From assembly GCA_028818385.1 (NCBI GenBank), contig JAPPNY010000248.1, forward strand, positions 1-17,492: a DNA stretch of 17,492 nucleotides, read 5' to 3'. Numbering within the stretch: the first letter of the stretch is position 1; each line of letters opens with the position of its first letter. Both the position numbers and the translations under genes were made by a program. The notes under the pieces are model-generated. The model was not told the origin of the DNA, searched no databases, and worked only from the letters and a program-made list of their open reading frames with translations. The DNA comes from Spirochaetaceae bacterium. Its GTDB lineage: Bacteria; Spirochaetota; Spirochaetia; SZUA-6; Bin103. This document shows, one piece after another, positions 1-7,766 of the stretch.

Positions 1-29
1 GACCGGTTGCCGAAATCTGTCGAACGAAC

Positions 30-1322
30 CTACCCTACGCCTGAACAGTTACGAAGCGAGAAGGAAATCGTGTCATGCATGGGCCCTTCCGCCTTTCGGA
101 TGAGCCGGTGCAAGTCGCCGCTCTCCTTCGCCTGAATCTCGACCACGGCGTGGAAGGGCTGACGGTTGGCGAAGTCGGCCCTCTTCAACGCAAAGGCTTC
201 GTCCGTAATCCACATGCCGTTTCTGAATAGGTCGACCCTGGCGCTACCGCTCGGAGCGGCCTTCATCAGGCTGAGGTACGCTGCCCCGAGGTTCAGTTCT
301 ACACGTTGGCTGGGATGATCCGCCAGCGTCCTCAGGATCGAGTAGGCGTTCTGGCCGGAAGGGCGCAGTCCTTCGAAGAAGGAGTCAGACCTTGCGGCCC
401 GAACACGTTCCTTGTCCTCCTCAAGGGTGTGCTCGAGGGTATTCCTATCGAGTGTGCGCGGCTCGCTCCCGTCGTCGACGTGGATGATCAGTTTGCCCTG
501 ATAAATCGCCGAGCAGAAATTGTATGAGGCCACTTTAGATACTACATCCCAAAGGGATGTACCACTCCGGAAGTTGTTGAACGCGAGCATCATGACGACG
601 CTACCGTGGCCCCATTCGGAATTGATCTGATCGAGCCTACTCTGAATGATCGATGGGTAAGGTGGTCGTATGAAGTCGTACAGGTTGCCGTCGAGCCCGT
701 TTCTGAATGCGTTGATCAAATAGCCTTGGGCGGCATGGACTCCTCCACGACCGCCGTGGCTCGCAAGGACGGTCCGGCCGGCGACAATCCGACGGCCGTT
801 TCGCGTAATCCCGCCGTAGAGCATATACCTGATGTCGGAGAGCGACATCGGCGCCAAGTGTCCGACGCCGTAGGAACCGGAGGAGTCCTCGGACTTGGCG
901 CTCGAACCGTCGCCGAGCAATGAGTTCATTCTCTTCTTGTCGAGCCCAATCCCGTTGTCGGAAACGGACAGTAATGTTGCTTTGCCGTTTGCGGCGTCCG
1001 TCAAGCCATTTGCGATATGCTCAACCACCTGCTGGGCGGCGTCTGGGAGTTCGCTCCCGCTGAATTTGGTCTGGTATCGGATGGCTTTGTCGAATGCCGC
1101 TCGGTATCCTTTGACGTCAGGAATCTGACGGCGCCTGATTCTCTCAACGTCAAAACGCATGATGGCAGTTTCTTCGTCGGCTTCGACTACGGCGGCGTCT
1201 AGCGAGTTCTGTATCAGTTCACGCACTATGCGTGCGGGACGGAGATCGCTGAAGGATGCTGTACTGTGTGGGGTGAACCCTTCGTTCAAAGTGGCTTTGC
1301 CAAATTTCAATGTGGCCGTCAC
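30..1322 (-). CDS. GHKL-family ATPase (MutL/Hsp90/MORC-like), last visible gene of a Dnd-like operon
   Basis: Predicted 430-residue cytoplasmic ATPase. The N-terminal half carries the GHKL nucleotide-binding motifs: an N-box helix with E35 and N39 (ELIQNS), a G1 box DNGIG at 122-126 and a glycine-rich lid GSYGVGH at 149-155. A segment near 238-246 (GHGSVVMML) probably forms the closing strand. The C-terminal half is not recognised. GHKL ATPases are ATP-gated dimer clamps, and MORC-like members are known beside restriction systems; a role in sensing, scanning or restricting DNA is inferred. The start is GTG at 1322, with AGAGGAA about nine bases upstream. It begins a few bases after the end of the desulfurase frame, so the two are probably translationally coupled. 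The stop is TAG at 30-32, and no next start is visible in bases 1-29. It could instead be a histidine-kinase-type ATPase, but no receiver or phospho-acceptor domain is seen. Confidence 0.8.
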   Translation of the reverse strand: MTATLKFGKATLNEGFTPHSTASFSDLRPARIVRELIQNSLDAAVVEADEETAIMRFDVERIRRRQIPDVKGYRAAFDKAIRYQTKFSGSELPDAAQQVVEHIANGLTDAANGKATLLSVSDNGIGLDKKRMNSLLGDGSSAKSEDSSGSYGVGHLAPMSLSDIRYMLYGGITRNGRRIVAGRTVLASHGGRGGVHAAQGYLINAFRNGLDGNLYDFIRPPYPSIIQSRLDQINSEWGHGSVVMMLAFNNFRSGTSLWDVVSKVASYNFCSAIYQGKLIIHVDDGSEPRTLDRNTLEHTLEEDKERVRAARSDSFFEGLRPSGQNAYSILRTLADHPSQRVELNLGAAYLSLMKAAPSGSARVDLFRNGMWITDEAFALKRADFANRQPFHAVVEIQAKESGDLHRLIRKAEGPMHDTISFSLRNCSGVG

Positions 1323-1339
1323 TGGTTAGATTCCTCTGG

Positions 1340-2479
1340 TCATGGTCTTGAGTGCGTTCCGCAAGATGGCGCTAGCGGCGTCAACTTCCGCAAGGTAGTA
1401 AAGCGCCCGAGACTGATTCTCACGCCTGTAGCGGCGACGTCTTGTTCAAGTCCAAGGGCCAATAGTACCCGGGAGGGTTCGGGAGAACCCGTCGCGCAGG
1501 CGGCTCCGGTAGAGATGGCGACTTCTTGCGATACCGCCTCGACGAGTCGCTCCCCCAGGATACCAGGAACGCCGATATTGAGACTCCCTGGAGCGCGTCG
1601 TTCCAGGTCGCCGAACGTCCGCAGATTCGGAAGGTCCGTCTGCAGAGCCGCCAACAACTGACCGGCCATGTCGCTGAGACGGTCGGTGTCACCATCGAGT
1701 TGGCGGGCAGCAATAGCGCAAGCCTCTCCGAAGCCAGCGACTAGCGGGGTGGGGACCGTTCCCGGCCTGAGTCCTCGTTCTTGGCGACCACCTGTCAGAA
1801 CGGGCTCAAGGCGCAGATCGGGGCGTTCGCGTACGTACAAGGCGCCCACGCCGTTGGGGCCGTAGACCTTGTGCGCGGAGAGGCTCAAGAGGTCAACGCC
1901 GAGTTGGTCAACGTCGATGTCGATACGACCCGCCGCTTGGGTTGCGTCAGAGTGCAACATGGCTCCCACCGTGCGGCACAGACGGGAAATGTTGGCGAGC
2001 GGCTGGACCACGCCAATCTCATTGTTCACGAGCATCGCCGAGACTAGCAGCGTGCGTTCACTTAGGGCAGATTCGAGAACTGCCAAATCCAGTAGGCCGT
2101 TGGGTCGGACGGGTAAGATGGTAACGTCGAAACCGAGTTCGTGGAGTGAATGAGCCGTATCAAGAACGGCGGCATGCTCAGTAGCCAGAGTAATGATCTC
2201 CCGACGCGCTCCGCGCGACCCACTGGCGGCGCCACGCAGCGCGAGGTTGCAAGACTCGGTGGCTCCAGAAACGAACACAATCTCGCCGTCATCTGCGCCG
2301 ATAAAGTCGGCCACGCGACTCCGTGCGACCTCTACTGCTTCGCGCGCCTCCCAGCCGAAGGGGTGCCCCTCAGAGTGAGGGTTGCCGAAACTCTCCATCC
2401 AGTGCGGCAGCATGGCAGCGAACACCTGAGGGTCTAGTGGCGTAGTGGCCTGGTAGTCCAAGTAGATGCGCTTCGTCAT
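1340..2479 (-). CDS. Cysteine desulfurase, DndA/IscS/NifS-like, frameshifted at the C-terminus
   Basis: PLP-dependent enzyme that takes sulfur from L-cysteine and passes it on as a persulfide. It opens with LDYQATTPLDPQV, typical of the family. The PLP lysine is K204 (SAHKVYGPNG), the cofactor-binding HSDATQ stretch is at 176-181, and the catalytic cysteine loop STGAACATGSPEPS carries C328. The start ATG has TAGGAG just upstream and lies six bases after the stop of the DndC-like gene. The last 18 residues (after GRFTT, about 1391-1400) do not fit the family. Reading one base back gives a normal ending (AEVDAASAILRNALKTM...) that stops at TAA 1326-1328, a few bases before the ATPase start. This is either a one-base deletion, a sequence error or a -1 frameshift. 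The gene context suggests it feeds the DndC-like protein, but a housekeeping Fe-S role cannot be excluded. Confidence 0.9.
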   Translation of the reverse strand: MTKRIYLDYQATTPLDPQVFAAMLPHWMESFGNPHSEGHPFGWEAREAVEVARSRVADFIGADDGEIVFVSGATESCNLALRGAASGSRGARREIITLATEHAAVLDTAHSLHELGFDVTILPVRPNGLLDLAVLESALSERTLLVSAMLVNNEIGVVQPLANISRLCRTVGAMLHSDATQAAGRIDIDVDQLGVDLLSLSAHKVYGPNGVGALYVRERPDLRLEPVLTGGRQERGLRPGTVPTPLVAGFGEACAIAARQLDGDTDRLSDMAGQLLAALQTDLPNLRTFGDLERRAPGSLNIGVPGILGERLVEAVSQEVAISTGAACATGSPEPSRVLLALGLEQDVAATGVRISLGRFTTLRKLTPLAPSCGTHSRP

Positions 2480-2485
2480 GGGCTC

Positions 2486-3835
2486 CTACTCGGTGCAGTC
2501 GCAGGGCAGCACGGTGTCCGAGAAGTCTTCCAGGTTCCCACCGTCTTTGGCATAGGTGCCTAGCACGTCATATGAGAACGAACTGGATGCGCCGAAGAAC
2601 CCGATGAAATCCGGTCCGTCGGGCTTCGTACGCACCCGCCCCTCGGCCCTTAGGTTACGTCCGTAGTCCTGCTCCTTTCGTGACCACCAGCTAATGTCGC
2701 AGGGGGTGCCCCGCGTAGAGCCAAAATTCTCGATTGGCTCGCTCTTTTGAGCCTCCATGGCCGTGTGGACCTGCGATAGGACGCCGACACCTTTTAGGAA
2801 GCAATAGACGCAGTTTGACAGGGCTCCGTTGCCGGGGAGCTTGAGATCCCAGTTCTGTTGTTCCCAGAAGGAACTTACATCGTCCTTACTGATCCACATT
2901 TGAGCCAGCGGCATGTAAACGTGCTCGCCCTCGTATCCCTCGTTCGCGTGGGGGTTGGCCGACCGGGTCTGGACTCGCGAAACGCGAAGTTGCTCATCAC
3001 CGCGCAGGCCGATGAACGCCACGTACTCGATGCCTCCGTCGCCGAACCATGCCTTTTGACCGAACACCTTGCCAGCGAGGCTCGGATTGTCGAAAGGAGC
3101 GGACGGAGATGAGAATTCCTTGTATGTTTGACGCGGACGGCTTGTCGGACGGCTTAACATAAAGCGCTTCTTCGCAAGAAGGAGATCCTCTGGCACGCCA
3201 CCGCCGCTGCGGATGTGGGATTTATGCAATTGCCGGGTGTCTACTTGTGACGCATCTAGGCCATGTCCCTGATGCGAGATGCCCTTCTTGTTCGCGAACC
3301 AGTCCCGAAGGAACAGTCGGGTCACTTCGAGTTTCAGGGACTGGGTGCATACGCGCGTGAACTGGTTCGGCAGATAGGCCTTGTATGAGAGCATCTCCTC
3401 GAAGACCTCGCCGCGCCAGTGAAATCCGTCCGGATTGTCCTCGGAGAACGGATTCTCATTGACTAACCTGTAGGACGGAATGCGGCGCCACTCTCCTTGA
3501 CGGGCGTCTTCGTACGTCTGAAACTGCGCGAAAAAGAAAGGAATACCTGCCGACTCTACGCGCTTCTTGCACTCAGCCACGAATATGTAAGTCTCGGGAT
3601 GCTCACACGATGTGTTGTTGAACACCACAACGTCGCCGCGTTCTTGCTTGAGGAACCCGTTTTCGAGCAGGGTGAAGAGCAGCAAGCCGCTTGAGCGTCC
3701 GCCGGAGAACTTGACAACGTGAGGTAGCTCTTTATGCCGTTTCGCGCGGTAACGGAACGAGTAGTTCTTGGCGGGGTCATAACGCTTAGAGGTGTCCAGC
3801 TCCGGCGAGATCGAAAGCTTAGGTACCGCGTGCAT
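2486..3835 (-). CDS. DndC-like phosphoadenosine phosphosulfate reductase family protein (ATP-pyrophosphatase)
   Basis: 449-residue protein of the adenine-nucleotide alpha-hydrolase/PAPS-reductase fold, which activates a target with ATP so that sulfur can be inserted. The pyrophosphate loop is SGGRSSG at 44-50, followed by the family strand VVFNNTSCEHPET at 70-82. A GLRGDE motif lies near 276-281. Cysteines C163 (FTRVCTQSLK) and the pair C342/C345 (NCVYC) could hold a 4Fe-4S cluster with one more of C379, C445 or C447, as in DndC and thiolation enzymes. I chose ATG at 3835 rather than the longer frame from 3940 because GGGAGG lies eight bases upstream and a promoter sits inside the longer version. 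It is followed six bases later by the desulfurase, its likely sulfur donor. It could also be a phage-type PAPS reductase of unknown substrate, but the neighbours argue for nucleic-acid sulfur chemistry. Confidence 0.82.
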   Translation of the reverse strand: MHAVPKLSISPELDTSKRYDPAKNYSFRYRAKRHKELPHVVKFSGGRSSGLLLFTLLENGFLKQERGDVVVFNNTSCEHPETYIFVAECKKRVESAGIPFFFAQFQTYEDARQGEWRRIPSYRLVNENPFSEDNPDGFHWRGEVFEEMLSYKAYLPNQFTRVCTQSLKLEVTRLFLRDWFANKKGISHQGHGLDASQVDTRQLHKSHIRSGGGVPEDLLLAKKRFMLSRPTSRPRQTYKEFSSPSAPFDNPSLAGKVFGQKAWFGDGGIEYVAFIGLRGDEQLRVSRVQTRSANPHANEGYEGEHVYMPLAQMWISKDDVSSFWEQQNWDLKLPGNGALSNCVYCFLKGVGVLSQVHTAMEAQKSEPIENFGSTRGTPCDISWWSRKEQDYGRNLRAEGRVRTKPDGPDFIGFFGASSSFSYDVLGTYAKDGGNLEDFSDTVLPCDCTE

Positions 3836-3861
3836 GTAGTCCGCCTCCCATCGAGACCTGC

Positions 3862-3891
3862 ATGATAGCACAAGAGCTGAGGCGTTGACAA
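3862..3891 (-). promoter_or_regulatory. Sigma70-type promoter for the DndC-like/desulfurase/GHKL operon
   Basis: On the minus strand TTGTCA (3886-3891) and TATCAT (3862-3867) are 18 bases apart. Each matches the consensus at five of six bases, and TGC just before the -10 gives an extended -10. Transcription would start near 3855, about 20 bases before the ATG at 3835. The three downstream genes can therefore be transcribed independently of the methyltransferase. The match is by eye. Confidence 0.6.
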
Positions 3892-3961
3892 GGTGTTGAT
3901 GGATCAGTAGCGGAACGACACGTGAGCCGAGGGGTAGCATGCACTCATCGTGTCGCTGCCA

Positions 3962-5464
3962 CTATCGCGGATGGCCATGTGCGAGCGTCGGTTTCGGGGA
4001 GTGTGAGTCATGCCTCGGGTTATAGGAGTTGTGCACGACCTGGTGTCCTCGAATGGACACGCCGCGGTGCGCGAGCATGGCGCGCCAGCCGGCAGTCGTG
4101 CCTATCGTGCTGGGGGCGTTGAGGAGTCCTATTGTTTCCTCGCGCGCGGTGAGGCGTGCGAAGCGGTCGCGGGCGGGATAGTCAGGGCCGACGAAGAGCT
4201 CCTTTCGATGTAGTACGGGCGGATTCGACGAGCGTGTGTAGTCGCGAAAATGGAGATGGAGGCGCCTGAGGTCGGCGACCACAGCAGTCAAGAGCGCTGG
4301 GTGAGCCACCCGGTCGAAGTCCTCGTAGGCGAGGTACGACACGCATGGGCGCCGGCGGAATAGCTTGACAAGCGTGAACCCGTCGACTTCACCAGCGAGC
4401 TGACGGCCGCATCCTTCGTATACACGCAAGAGCGGAGGAAGGTGTTCGACGGCGGTGCGGTGTACATAGAGGGCTTCTGGCAGGCGTTTTCCAACGTTGG
4501 CGTCTCGGCACGCTTGATCTACGGCATCCTGGTCGCCTGCGGAGAACAAGAGAGCGTCAGCCTCGGCACAGCCGGACTTGTAGGACCCGAAAAACGCGCG
4601 GATGTCATGGCGCAGTTCCTCGGGCAGGGCACCAAATCGAGGTCGCTTCGGGAACGCCGCGAGGGCCAGGTACACTAGGACATCGGACTTCCGTTGTTGC
4701 CGTATGCCGTCCCAGCGGTCACGAGCGGTAAGTCGGCGAATCAGGGAGAATGCTCGAGCTACACTACCGAAAACCTGTGTGAGTTGAGGTGCGGCGGGAA
4801 GTTCACTGTCAACCGGAAGGCGGCCCCGCTCGGTAATGAATGCCAGGAGCGGCTCGATCAAATCCCGGTGGTCGGTGATGCGTTCTTGACAATCTTCAAT
4901 GGAGGGCATCCTTCGGTGTCTGGAGACTCGGTTCACGGCGAACGTCTGTTCGTCGGCATCGTCGCGGAACACGTAGAAGACGCCGGGAGCCGCCGCGACG
5001 GGGCGGTGGTTGAGCACGTGCTCGATCCACTGGCGGAGCTCTTCCTGCGTGAAGAACTTCTGGAATGTGCGCTTTCTGGTGACTATTCCGTCGCTTTGGA
5101 AATCGACGGCTGCGTCCGTTGCCTCCCAGTCTAGACGCGCTGAAACGACAAGGACCTTTCTGGCGAGCTCCCACGCTGCCCGGAGGACGACGACGCGCTC
5201 GGCGGGATCCTCGATGACGTTGACGACGTAGCCAAGATTCACGACGTCGGCTGGCGACCGCTCTTCGTCAGGAAAGAACGCGGGATCCCAACCGGACACT
5301 GAAAATCCCAGCTTGTGCAGCCGCCGCAGATCGTCAGCGCGACCGCAGCCATAGTCGAAGAAGGTCCGCCCCTGTTTGATGAGGCCGTCGTCGAGCGCAA
5401 GGGCCACGGGCCGTGACAGCGAGTTCCGACGGATAGCCGTTCGGTCGGGTCGAGTCGTGCTCAT
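3962..5464 (-). CDS. DNA phosphorothioation-associated putative methyltransferase
   Basis: 500-residue protein resembling the family named for its association with dnd clusters (TIGR04096 type, from memory). Near the N-terminus is a Rossmann SAM-binding motif, FFDYGCGRADD at 35-45, followed by the acidic D60 after the second strand (SVSGWDP). NLGYVVNVIED at 76-86 fits the next conserved segment. The pattern continues through AWELARKVLVVSARL and the FTQEELRQWIE region. The C-terminal 300 residues are conserved in this family but of unknown function. The start ATG at 5464 has only a weak ribosome site. The frame is open up to 5863, but that extension is arginine/proline-rich and lies opposite the sialidase-like gene, so I discarded it. 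A 126-base gap with a promoter separates it from the DndC-like gene. Target and product are unknown. Confidence 0.85.
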   Translation of the reverse strand: MSTTRPDRTAIRRNSLSRPVALALDDGLIKQGRTFFDYGCGRADDLRRLHKLGFSVSGWDPAFFPDEERSPADVVNLGYVVNVIEDPAERVVVLRAAWELARKVLVVSARLDWEATDAAVDFQSDGIVTRKRTFQKFFTQEELRQWIEHVLNHRPVAAAPGVFYVFRDDADEQTFAVNRVSRHRRMPSIEDCQERITDHRDLIEPLLAFITERGRLPVDSELPAAPQLTQVFGSVARAFSLIRRLTARDRWDGIRQQRKSDVLVYLALAAFPKRPRFGALPEELRHDIRAFFGSYKSGCAEADALLFSAGDQDAVDQACRDANVGKRLPEALYVHRTAVEHLPPLLRVYEGCGRQLAGEVDGFTLVKLFRRRPCVSYLAYEDFDRVAHPALLTAVVADLRRLHLHFRDYTRSSNPPVLHRKELFVGPDYPARDRFARLTAREETIGLLNAPSTIGTTAGWRAMLAHRGVSIRGHQVVHNSYNPRHDSHSPKPTLAHGHPR

Positions 5465-5505
5465 CGGATCGTCTCTGCGATCACTCCTGTGCGGCGATGT
5501 GCGCG

Positions 5506-6639
5506 TCACTTCCAGCGGAGGTGGACGGCGTAGGCGCGGTGGCCGGTCGGGGAGCCGGGGCGGAAGTGGCCGAACACGTACATCGCCTCCGTGTCGCCGA
5601 GGGGAACGAAGGTGCCGTTCATAGCGTTGTAGTAGTTGTCGAACGGCTCGCCGTCGGGGGTGCGGTCGAACAGGAGGTCCGTGCTCCAGGTGCGGCCCCG
5701 GTCGAAGCTGCGCGCCATGTGCATCCCGCAGAACGAGTGGCCGCGGTGGCGGCTCCAGTGCGAAGGCAGGCGGGCCGGCAGGACCAGGGAGCCGTCGGGA
5801 AGCGCCAGGCCGTCGGCCGGCGCTCCGGTGCCGGACAGGTCGGTCGGCTCCGGGGACGACCACGTCTCACCGCGATCGCCGGACTCCGCGCGGAAGAACA
5901 GGCAGTCGCTGGAGCGTGGATTGGTGCCGGGGATGCCGCCCAGATGGTCGCGGCCGCGGATCACCGAGACCAGCGTGCCGTCCGCGGCGGCGAACAGGGT
6001 CTGCTCGTTGAAGCCGGCCATCACTTCCGGGTCCTTGCGGATGGCCGGATCGGGCTCGTAGCCGACCTGCCGGTAGCGGAGCGTGCGGCCGCCGTCGTCC
6101 GAGAGGAGCACGCCGCACTGCCAGTTGTCGCCACGCACGGCCGATCCCCACATCGTGAACACCAGCCGGCCGTCCGGCAGGGCGATGCCGGGAGCGATGA
6201 ACTGCTCGGTGAGGAAGGTGCCGGCGGCGATCCGGTTCCACGACAACTCGGCCGCATCCGGCGCGCGGTGTCCGATGAGGATGTCGCTGGGCCGATACAG
6301 GCCGCGCCCTCCGAGGGAGCGGTCGAAGCCCTTGGGCAGGTAGATGCCGCAGGCGACCACGGTCCCGTCGTCCAGCGCGTGCGCGGGGGCGACGCCCTGG
6401 AACTCGGTCTCCGGGTTGGCGAGCGGCGGCCCGAACGGACGCGGCTCGCCCCAGGTGGCGCCCAGGTCGTCGCTCTGCGTGAGCATCGAGGAGATGCCGC
6501 GCTCGGCGTCGCTCGCCCGCTGCACGGTCATCAGCAGCCGGTCGCCGCTCTTGACGACGGCGCACCCGCTGGCGGGATAGCGGTCGTCGTCGAACAGGAC
6601 CCGGTAGTCGGTCACCTTGAGGTCGCAACGATCGGTCAT
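5506..6639 (-). CDS. Sialidase-like (BNR/Asp-box) beta-propeller protein
   Basis: 377-residue protein with four Asp-box motifs at near-regular spacing: SDDLGATW (56-63), SDDGGRTL (180-187), SGDRGETW (253-260) and SFDRGRTW (311-318). These mark the blade turns of a six-bladed sialidase propeller. No signal peptide is visible, so it is probably cytoplasmic unless exported by another route. Catalytic residues cannot be assigned by eye; many such proteins from environmental bacteria are annotated as exo-alpha-sialidases without proof and may act on other glycans. It starts with ATG at 6639, divergently from the DUF1778 antitoxin 42 bases away. It ends 41 bases before the methyltransferase start, so read-through into the defence locus is possible, although the functions look unrelated. 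Confidence 0.8.
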   Translation of the reverse strand: MTDRCDLKVTDYRVLFDDDRYPASGCAVVKSGDRLLMTVQRASDAERGISSMLTQSDDLGATWGEPRPFGPPLANPETEFQGVAPAHALDDGTVVACGIYLPKGFDRSLGGRGLYRPSDILIGHRAPDAAELSWNRIAAGTFLTEQFIAPGIALPDGRLVFTMWGSAVRGDNWQCGVLLSDDGGRTLRYRQVGYEPDPAIRKDPEVMAGFNEQTLFAAADGTLVSVIRGRDHLGGIPGTNPRSSDCLFFRAESGDRGETWSSPEPTDLSGTGAPADGLALPDGSLVLPARLPSHWSRHRGHSFCGMHMARSFDRGRTWSTDLLFDRTPDGEPFDNYYNAMNGTFVPLGDTEAMYVFGHFRPGSPTGHRAYAVHLRWK

Positions 6640-6681
6640 GACGGAGTCACGGTATCATTCGTCAGCCGCGGAGGAGTAGGA

Positions 6682-6972
6682 GTGGCGGATCAACCAACGG
6701 GCGAACGCGATCGCAGATCACGGGTCAATCTGCGCATCAGCGCTGGCGATCGAGACCTTATCACTCGCGCCGCAGAGGCGCTGGGTAAGAACCGCTCGGA
6801 ATTCGTGGTGGATGCGGTGCGCCAAGCTGCTCAGGACACCCTGCTCGATCGCAGGCTGTTCGGTCTGGATGCTGACCGTTTTGATGCGTTCGTGACGCTC
6901 CTCGACGCTCCTCCTGCGCCGAACGAGAAGTTGAAGCGGCTGCTCGCGACTCCGCCGCCGTGGGAGCGGTGA
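6682..6972 (+). CDS. DUF1778 (TacA-type) antitoxin
   Basis: 96-residue ribbon-helix-helix antitoxin. The N-terminal SRVNLRISAGDRDLITRAAE followed by LGKNRSEFVVDAVRQAA is the DUF1778 DNA-binding fold, and the proline-rich tail (DAPPAPNEKLKRLL) is the part that normally covers the GNAT toxin. The start is GTG at 6682, after a strong GGAGGAG. Family antitoxins repress their own operon and neutralise an aminoacyl-tRNA acetyltransferase encoded immediately downstream. Here the stop overlaps a GTG in the usual GTGA arrangement, but the toxin is missing apart from a short remnant, so this is probably an orphan antitoxin. Confidence 0.87.
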   Translation: MADQPTGERDRRSRVNLRISAGDRDLITRAAEALGKNRSEFVVDAVRQAAQDTLLDRRLFGLDADRFDAFVTLLDAPPAPNEKLKRLLATPPPWER

Positions 6973-7051
6973 GCGCAGAAGCGCCCGTACAGCCGTATTG
7001 CGCGCTCGCCGCCCTGGATAGGTGGCCGGACGGAGCGCTGCGCGGCGGCTT
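6969..7051 (+). pseudogene. Remnant of a TacT-like GNAT toxin
   Basis: The GTG at 6969 overlaps the antitoxin stop, and the first residues (VSAEAPVQP) resemble the start of GNAT toxins paired with DUF1778. The sequence then passes straight to YCALAALD, which may come from the toxin core, and loses any acetyltransferase pattern. No acetyl-CoA-binding motif follows, and the reading frame runs into the antisense of the neighbouring RES remnant. The toxin appears deleted. The assignment rests mainly on position. Confidence 0.4.
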
Positions 7052-7294
7052 CTACCGTTGGAGAACGAGCCGGACAACGCGTTCCGCCAGGACGTCCGGC
7101 AGCTCGGGATGGTCCGCGAGACTGCCCGTTTCGGCCGTCCGCAGTTTCCCGATGCCGCGATCGAACACGGCGTAGACGTCGGCTCCGGTCAGCCGCGACC
7201 CATACAGAATGCCGTCAATGTTGGGATGGCCCGCATGGATCGCCTTGCCGAAAGCGCGGTCCGAACCCGGTTTCGCGGATACGCGGCCCGACTC
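7052..7294 (-). pseudogene. RES-domain toxin, N-terminal half deleted
   Basis: Directly after the antitoxin stop, in a different frame and without a proper start, the minus strand encodes a C-terminal RES toxin segment. The recognisable part runs from about 7261 to the TAG at 7052-7054 and includes AIHAGHPNIDGILYGSRLTG, then ADVYAVFDRGIGKL and a tail ending in VVRLVLQR. Intact RES toxins, which destroy NAD+, have roughly 150-230 residues and begin with an LWR...RFDAP region. That region, with its arginine/tyrosine active site, is absent here. The deletion appears to have removed everything between the toxin start and its last third, so it should be non-toxic. Confidence 0.7.
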
Positions 7295-7655
7295 ACGAAA
7301 AGGCCGCGCCGAAACCGGGCGCAGCGTCGATCACCTCCTGGATCCGGCCAGTCTTCAACATCTCCAACGGGAACGCGGCCTCGTCATCAAAGGGCCACTC
7401 CTGCGTGAGAAACGCCCCGGCCAACTCCGGATCGTCGATGGCACCGAGGACACCCGCCAGACCGTCGACGACCTTGCCTGGACCGAGAATCTGTTCGGCG
7501 GGAATCGTCAGCCCGCGCCGCGTCGACTTCCAGGCGAGGAGCGTTCCCCTGTCGACCCAGTCATAGACAGTCGTTCGTGACACCTGCAACCGCGCGGCGG
7601 CTCCGGTTACCCCGAGCATGTCCCGGCCCGCAGACCGGGGAACGATGAACGGCAC
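7293..7655 (-). CDS. Xre/MbcA/ParS-type antitoxin of a RES module (HTH protein)
   Basis: 120-residue protein. Residues about 17-52 form a MerR/excisionase-like helix-turn-helix (GAAARLQVSRTTVYDWVDRGTLLAWKS). The C-terminal half, with AFLTQEWPFDDEAAFPLEMLKTGRIQEVIDAA, resembles the DUF2384 toxin-binding domain of antitoxins paired with RES toxins. The start is GTG at 7655 with GGAGAGG upstream; the internal Met at residue 13 is an alternative. The RES remnant that follows confirms the pairing. With the toxin broken, this is an orphan that may still bind its own promoter. It converges on the DUF1778 module. Confidence 0.75.
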   Translation of the reverse strand: MPFIVPRSAGRDMLGVTGAAARLQVSRTTVYDWVDRGTLLAWKSTRRGLTIPAEQILGPGKVVDGLAGVLGAIDDPELAGAFLTQEWPFDDEAAFPLEMLKTGRIQEVIDAAPGFGAAFS

Positions 7656-7766
7656 GAGCCTCTCCGAGACGTTCCCCCGGAACCGAGTCTTCGGCGTACA
7701 ACATGACTGTTCAGCTGGTGAAGTATGTAAGCTGCTGCGCGATGAGATCCGATGGTGGCGCCGGGG

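Noticed and set aside
3836..3940. N-terminal extension of the DndC-like protein
   Set aside because: The segment contains the promoter, while the ATG at 3835 has GGGAGG at good spacing.
5465..5863. N-terminal extension of the methyltransferase
   Set aside because: Arginine/proline-rich, out-of-frame shadow of the sialidase-like gene. Family similarity begins at the ATG at 5464.
5497..6681. A 491-codon plus-strand frame that ends as the DUF1778 antitoxin
   Set aside because: Its first 395 codons lie opposite the sialidase-like gene and have the low-complexity look of an antisense frame. The antitoxin has its own GTG with a strong ribosome site at 6682.
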